Assembly: GCA_013415575.1 (NCBI GenBank)
Contig: JAAEES010000037.1
Location: forward strand, 1 to 8,502
Reading direction: 5' to 3'
Length of the DNA: 8,502 nt
Origin: Methanomicrobiales archaeon
Lineage (GTDB): Archaea > Halobacteriota > Methanomicrobia > Methanomicrobiales > Methanospirillaceae
Of this stretch, positions 6,374 to 8,502 are shown piece by piece. The notes under the pieces were generated by a model, which saw nothing but the letters and a program-made list of their open reading frames with translations, did not search any database and had not been told where the DNA came from. The number at the start of each line of letters is the position of its first letter. Position 1 is the stretch's first letter. The position numbers and the translations under genes are program-made.

Positions 6374-6909
6374 GAACCGAGATCAGGTTCTCCGGTTTCG
6401 GCGGGCAGGGTATCATCCTCGCCGCGGTGATTGTCGGCCGGGCGGCGGTAATGTACGATGGCAAGTACGCGGTCCAGACCCAGGTGTACGGGCCGGAGGC
6501 GCGGGGCGGGGCATCGATGAGCGCGGTAATCATCGATGATGAGCCGGTCCTCTTTCCAAAAGTGACCTCTCCTGACATCTATGTGATCATGTCACAGGAA
6601 GGATTTGAGAAGTATGGTGTCTCGGTGTGCGAAGGAGCGGTGATGCTGGTCGATTCAACCCTTGTTCATTCACGTCCGTCCTGCCGATGCATCGAGATTC
6701 CGGCCACCCGGGAAGCCCGCGAGTCCCTGGGCAGGGATATCGTCGCCAATATCATCATGCTCGGGGCACTGGTTGCTGCAACAGGTGTCGTGAGCCACGA
6801 GGCAATCGAGAAGGCTATCCTCGACTCGGTACCACGGGGAACAGAAGAGCTGAATCTCAAGGCGATGAAGAAAGGCTTTGAACTGGTTGAACAGGTGAAG
6901 CACGGATGA
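6370..6909 (+). CDS. korC: 2-oxoglutarate:ferredoxin oxidoreductase, gamma subunit
   Basis: This 179-residue gamma subunit of the 2-oxoacid:ferredoxin oxidoreductase is the domain that takes part in coenzyme A handling. Family landmarks are FSGFGGQGIILAA at 7-19 and QTQVYGPEARGGASMSAV at 36-53. A C-terminal helical part (from about 140) includes ANIIMLGALVAATGVV. Its ATG overlaps the korB stop in the pattern ATGA (6370-6373), and its own stop overlaps the sucC start the same way, which suggests translational coupling and a fixed subunit ratio. A G-rich stretch at 6358-6364 may be its ribosome-binding site. The order korD-A-B-C is complete and uninterrupted. Confidence 0.94.
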   Translation: MRTEIRFSGFGGQGIILAAVIVGRAAVMYDGKYAVQTQVYGPEARGGASMSAVIIDDEPVLFPKVTSPDIYVIMSQEGFEKYGVSVCEGAVMLVDSTLVHSRPSCRCIEIPATREARESLGRDIVANIIMLGALVAATGVVSHEAIEKAILDSVPRGTEELNLKAMKKGFELVEQVKHG

Positions 6910-7991
6910 AACTGCTTGAGTACGAAGCAAAGGCACTATTTGCAGAGCATGACATCCCGGTCCCCCGGGGTATGGTAATCAGGTCTCCGGACGAATTACC
7001 CGACCGTATCAAAGATCTCCCCCCCGAATTTGTCCTGAAGGCACAGGTGGAGGTCGGCGGACGCGGAAAAGCCGGCGGCATCCTGATGGCCGATCGGAAG
7101 AACGGGGAACATATCGCACGGGAGCTCTTCGGAAAGCAGATCAGGGGAGTTCCGGTCAGGGAGGTCCTTATCGAGGAACGACTGGCCATAACCCACGAGT
7201 ACTATGCAAGTATTGCTGTCGACCGCTCGTCCAAACAGGCGCTCATCCTCTTTACCGAATCCGGCGGGGTTGATATCGAGACCCTGGCACGGGAAAACCC
7301 CGATGCCATCAGGAAAGCCTCCCTGCCGCTCCTCCTCAACCAGATTCCGCCATTCATGCTGAGGGATCTGCTGGGCTCTGCACCAAAGGAACTCGGACCG
7401 GTAATCCAGAACCTGTACCGGGTTTTCCTCTCCAGGGACGCGCTCCTTGCGGAGATCAACCCTCTGGTCACCACGCCGGGAGGCCCTTTTGCGGCCGACG
7501 CCAAACTGATAATCGATGATAATGCCCTGAACCGCCAGGGGATCACCCAGAACCGCGATCTGACCGAACGGGAGCGCGAGGCGGAGAAGCACGGGTTCTC
7601 CTACGTGGAACTGGCCGGTACCATCGGCGTTATCGGTAATGGCGCGGGGCTGACCATGGCCACCCTCGACCTGATCGAGTACTACCAGGGAAAGGCAGCG
7701 AATTTCCTCGATGTCGGGGGCGGTGCTGACCAGGAGCGGGTGATGCACGCTGTACGGCTGGTGGCAGCGGACCCATCGGTGAAGGTGATCGTGGTAAACC
7801 TCCTCGGGGGCATCACCCGGTGTGACGATGTCGCGAGGGGCATCATCAGCGCCGGTATCAGTCAGCCGGTTATCGTCCGGCTTGCCGGGACAAATGAAGA
7901 GGAGGGGCGAAAAATCCTGGACGGACGGGGCTACCGGATGCTGGACAGTATGGAAGAGGCGGTCCAGGCTGCCGTGGAGGCGGTGCAATGA
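6906..7991 (+). CDS. sucC: Succinyl-CoA synthetase (ADP/GDP-forming), beta subunit
   Basis: This 361-residue ATP-grasp subunit activates succinate to succinyl-CoA using a nucleoside triphosphate, supplying KorDABC with its substrate; the reaction is reversible. The start MKLLEYEAKALFAEHDIPVP is typical of the family. Nucleotide-binding features include VGGRGKAGGI at 50-59 and AEINPL at 182-187 (metal/nucleotide site). The C-terminal CoA-ligase-like domain begins near 235 and has GNGAGLTMATLD at 244-255, NFLDVGGGA at 266-274 and GGITRCDDVARGI at 301-313. It is a little shorter than the E. coli protein, as is usual in archaea. ATG at 6906 overlaps the korC stop and has AGGTGA at 6893-6898. ADP- and GDP-forming types cannot be separated by eye. 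Confidence 0.95.
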   Translation: MKLLEYEAKALFAEHDIPVPRGMVIRSPDELPDRIKDLPPEFVLKAQVEVGGRGKAGGILMADRKNGEHIARELFGKQIRGVPVREVLIEERLAITHEYYASIAVDRSSKQALILFTESGGVDIETLARENPDAIRKASLPLLLNQIPPFMLRDLLGSAPKELGPVIQNLYRVFLSRDALLAEINPLVTTPGGPFAADAKLIIDDNALNRQGITQNRDLTEREREAEKHGFSYVELAGTIGVIGNGAGLTMATLDLIEYYQGKAANFLDVGGGADQERVMHAVRLVAADPSVKVIVVNLLGGITRCDDVARGIISAGISQPVIVRLAGTNEEEGRKILDGRGYRMLDSMEEAVQAAVEAVQ

Positions 7992-8502
7992 TTTACGGAG
8001 ATAAGAATACCGGCATCATCGTGACCGGGGCGACCGGCAAGCAGGGGGCTTTCCACATCGCCCTCATCAACGAGTACGCCCGACAGGTCGGTGGCCGGGG
8101 CGTGGTAGCCGGTGTCTCGCCCGGAAAGGGAGGACAGGAAGTCGTAGGCGTCCCTGTCTACAACAGTATCCGGGACGCCCTCCGGCAGCAGGATGCCTCG
8201 GCCGCAATCGTCTTCGTACCGGCATTTGCCGCCGGAGACTCGATCATGGAAGCGGCCGGTGCCGGGCTCTCTCTCGTGGTAGCTATCACCGAGCACATAC
8301 CCGTTCATGACAGCATGCGGGCAATCGCCTATGCGAAACTGAACGACTGCGCAGTCATCGGGCCGAACTGCCCCGGGCTTCTCTCTCCCGGTGAAGTCAA
8401 GATGGGGATCATGCCCGTACACCTCTCCTCCCGGGGTCATGTCGGGGTGATCTCCCGGAGCGGGACCCTCACCTACGAAATCGTCGACCAGCTCACCCGG
8501 GC
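7988..8502 (+). CDS. sucD: Succinyl-CoA synthetase, alpha subunit (3'-partial, cut by window end)
   Basis: This is the CoA-binding alpha subunit that pairs with SucC. About 171 codons are visible. The CoA-binding Rossmann part shows VTGATGKQGAFH at 12-23, SPGKGGQEVVGVPVYNS at 44-60, ITEHIPVHDSM at 100-110, IGPNCPGLLSPGE at 124-136 and GVISRSGTLTYE at 153-164, all in family order. The phosphohistidine that carries the transferred phosphate lies later in the chain and is outside the window, so activity cannot be fully judged. ATG at 7988 overlaps the sucC stop (ATGA), with GGAGG at 7976-7980, 7 bases upstream. The reading frame is intact to the last base. Confidence 0.95.
   Translation, partial: MIYGDKNTGIIVTGATGKQGAFHIALINEYARQVGGRGVVAGVSPGKGGQEVVGVPVYNSIRDALRQQDASAAIVFVPAFAAGDSIMEAAGAGLSLVVAITEHIPVHDSMRAIAYAKLNDCAVIGPNCPGLLSPGEVKMGIMPVHLSSRGHVGVISRSGTLTYEIVDQLTR

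Noticed and set aside
4219..6909. Pyruvate:ferredoxin oxidoreductase instead of 2-oxoglutarate:ferredoxin oxidoreductase
   Set aside because: The D-A-B-C subunit order, the KorA motifs and the linkage with sucCD and fumarase all favour the 2-oxoglutarate enzyme.
6996..7988. Minus-strand open frame (330 codons) covering most of sucC
   Set aside because: It is the complement of a fully conserved gene, and its His/Asp/Pro/Gly-rich translation has no family resemblance.

Overview
The window is a stretch of archaeal chromosome, most likely from a methanogen of the Methanomicrobiales (Methanoregula/Methanospirillum/Methanoculleus type). The evidence is an archaeal-type ribosomal protein L10e, TATA-box style promoter elements close to start codons, a four-subunit 2-oxoglutarate:ferredoxin oxidoreductase, a two-subunit class I fumarase and moderately high GC. 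The genus is an inference. Every gene is on the + strand and the coding density is very high; the only intergenic stretches are 12 to 41 bases, so no gap exceeds 300 bases. I found no RNA genes, mobile elements, CRISPR arrays or long repeats.

Region 1 (1-2167) holds the end of an ABC importer operon of the nitrate/sulfonate/taurine type: the 3' part of a solute-binding protein gene, a membrane permease and an ATPase. The binding-protein reading frame stops far earlier than the family normally does, and its frame is open to the left edge of the window, so its real start lies outside. It is either a degraded gene or an unusual tandem-domain protein.

Region 2 (2161-2765) is a single ribosomal protein gene (L10e, the archaeal counterpart of L16). 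Its candidate TATA box overlaps the stop codon of the ATPase gene, and it is followed by a T-rich stretch that can serve as terminator and/or as the next promoter.

Region 3 (2783 to beyond 8502) is a tightly packed eight-gene cluster: fumarase alpha and beta, 2-oxoglutarate:ferredoxin oxidoreductase delta-alpha-beta-gamma, and succinyl-CoA synthetase beta and alpha (the last cut by the window end). Six of its seven junctions are 4-base overlaps of the form NTGA, in which the start codon of one gene shares bases with the stop of the gene before; the seventh is a 15-base gap between the fumarase and oxidoreductase genes. Together these enzymes carry out the reductive half of the incomplete TCA cycle, malate to fumarate and then succinate to succinyl-CoA to 2-oxoglutarate, supplying 2-oxoglutarate for glutamate synthesis. 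Only the fumarate reductase step in the middle is not encoded here. This is known archaeal metabolism, and I see no undescribed system. The most interesting points are the truncated binding protein, an enlarged loop with an extra cysteine in the ferredoxin-like KorD, the overlap of a stop codon with a promoter, and the unusually complete clustering of one pathway.
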